This document shows, in pieces, positions 5,404 through 5,942 of a stretch of 5,942 bases of DNA; the stretch's first letter is position 1; the number at the start of each line of letters is the position of its first letter. The notes beneath the pieces are model-generated. The model was not told where the DNA came from, ran no database searches, and saw only the letters and a list, made by a program, of their open reading frames with translations. Both the position numbers and the translations under genes were made by a program. Location of the stretch: NCBI GenBank assembly GCA_044375275.1, contig JBILMZ010000215.1, forward strand, positions 1 through 5,942. Reading direction: 5' to 3'. The DNA is from SZUA-430 sp044375275. Lineage in GTDB: Bacteria > Pseudomonadota > Alphaproteobacteria > Micropepsales > Micropepsaceae.

Positions 5404-5942
5404 TTAAGTCGCTCCTGCCAAAAGTGAACCTGCTCGCTGACGCGTGCGGGTGAAGTGCCACCAAAACTTGTCCGGCTGGCCACCGACGCATCGACCGTCA
5501 GGACGGACATTACATCGGCAGTGAGGCCTCGCTCAACAGATTGCATGTCCGCAAGGCTGAGTGCCGAAAGTCCGCAGCCCCGCTGCTCAGCCATGGCGAC
5601 AATCCGCCCTGTAATGTGGTGGGCTTCGCGGAATGGTTTGCGAAGGACGCGGACAATCCAGTCTGCGAGGTCCGTGGCGGTCGAAAACGCGTCCCCGGCG
5701 GCATTGCGCATGGCCTCTTCATTGACGCGCAGGTCGTCAAGCATGCCGGTCATGGCCGCGAGGGACAGTTCCGTGGAGTCTGCGGCATCGAAGGTCGCCT
5801 CCTTGTCCTCCTGCAGGTCCTTTGCATAGGCCAGGGGCAGGGCCTTCATGACCCCCAAGAGCGTCACCAGTGATCCGGTGACCCGCGCCGTCTTGCCCCT
5901 GATGAGTTCGGCGGCATCGGGGTTCCGCTTCTGCGGCATGAT
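5400..5942 (-). CDS. argH: Argininosuccinate lyase, C-terminal part (5' end outside window)
   Basis: Cytoplasmic enzyme of the fumarase/aspartase superfamily that splits argininosuccinate into arginine and fumarate, the last step of arginine synthesis. The window edge cuts the gene inside the superfamily signature (GSSxMPxKxN): the visible frame opens with I-MPQKRNPD and runs 181 residues to TGA. It is followed by LIRGKTARVTGSL and MKALPLAYAKDLQEDKEA, both typical of ArgH, and the C-terminal helical domain ending VHFWQERLK. A full protein has about 460 residues, so roughly 60% lies beyond the window, including the catalytic serine of the signature loop. The ATG at 5939 is an internal methionine, not the start. 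The stop overlaps the lipoprotein ATG by four bases, so the genes share a transcript. Confidence 0.95.
   Translation of the reverse strand: MMPQKRNPDAAELIRGKTARVTGSLVTLLGVMKALPLAYAKDLQEDKEATFDAADSTELSLAAMTGMLDDLRVNEEAMRNAAGDAFSTATDLADWIVRVLRKPFREAHHITGRIVAMAEQRGCGLSALSLADMQSVERGLTADVMSVLTVDASVASRTSFGGTSPARVSEQVHFWQERLK
5412..5416 (-). promoter_or_regulatory. Ribosome binding site of the LptM-type lipoprotein gene
   Basis: The minus strand reads AGGAG with 8 bases before the ATG at 5403. It lies inside the last codons of argH and is the clearest Shine-Dalgarno site in the window, supporting translation of the tiny lipoprotein gene. Confidence 0.75.

Noticed and set aside
5455..5829. Open frame of 124 codons on the plus strand
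   Set aside because: It is antisense to argH, with low-complexity Ser/Arg composition and no ribosome site.
1..5942. Mobile element, CRISPR, tRNA or riboswitch
   Set aside because: I saw no long direct or terminal repeats, no spaced repeat array, no tRNA-like fold and no gap long enough for a riboswitch. The genes are compact and housekeeping-like.

Overview
The window comes from a GC-rich (roughly 60% by eye) alphaproteobacterial chromosome. Two gene sets support this: argH – small LptM-type lipoprotein – lysA – TIGR02302/DUF4175 membrane protein on the minus strand, and MJ0042/DUF3426-type protein – hpt – CpdR-like response regulator on the plus strand. As I recall, both orders recur in Rhizobiales and related alphaproteobacteria. 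The sequence does not let me name a genus. The region looks like ordinary, densely packed core chromosome, with no mobile element, CRISPR array, tRNA or rRNA visible.

Layout. Positions 1-1505 (plus strand) hold the tail of a single-pass membrane protein, then a complete hypoxanthine phosphoribosyltransferase whose ATG overlaps the upstream stop by one base, then after 19 bases a stand-alone receiver-domain protein. Positions 1488-5942 (minus strand, read right to left) hold the C-terminal part of argininosuccinate lyase, a 37-residue lipoprotein that overlaps its stop as ATGA, diaminopimelate decarboxylase, and an 821-residue membrane protein of unknown function. The two transcription units are convergent and their last genes overlap by 18 bp. 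There is no intergenic stretch longer than about 52 bases.

How the genes may work together. The minus-strand unit combines the last step of arginine synthesis, the last step of lysine synthesis (which also consumes the peptidoglycan precursor meso-DAP), a lipoprotein related to the chaperone of the LPS-export translocon, and a large envelope protein. Cell-envelope biogenesis is the plausible common theme, but that is inference. The plus-strand unit combines purine salvage with a CpdR-like regulator.

Points most worth a second look: the uncharacterised TIGR02302 protein, the very short LptM-type lipoprotein (too short for many gene callers), an Asp-to-Asn change in the acidic pocket of the response regulator, and the hairpin within the overlap of the convergent genes. 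I found no clear evidence of a wholly novel system; the TIGR02302 protein is the best candidate for undescribed biology.
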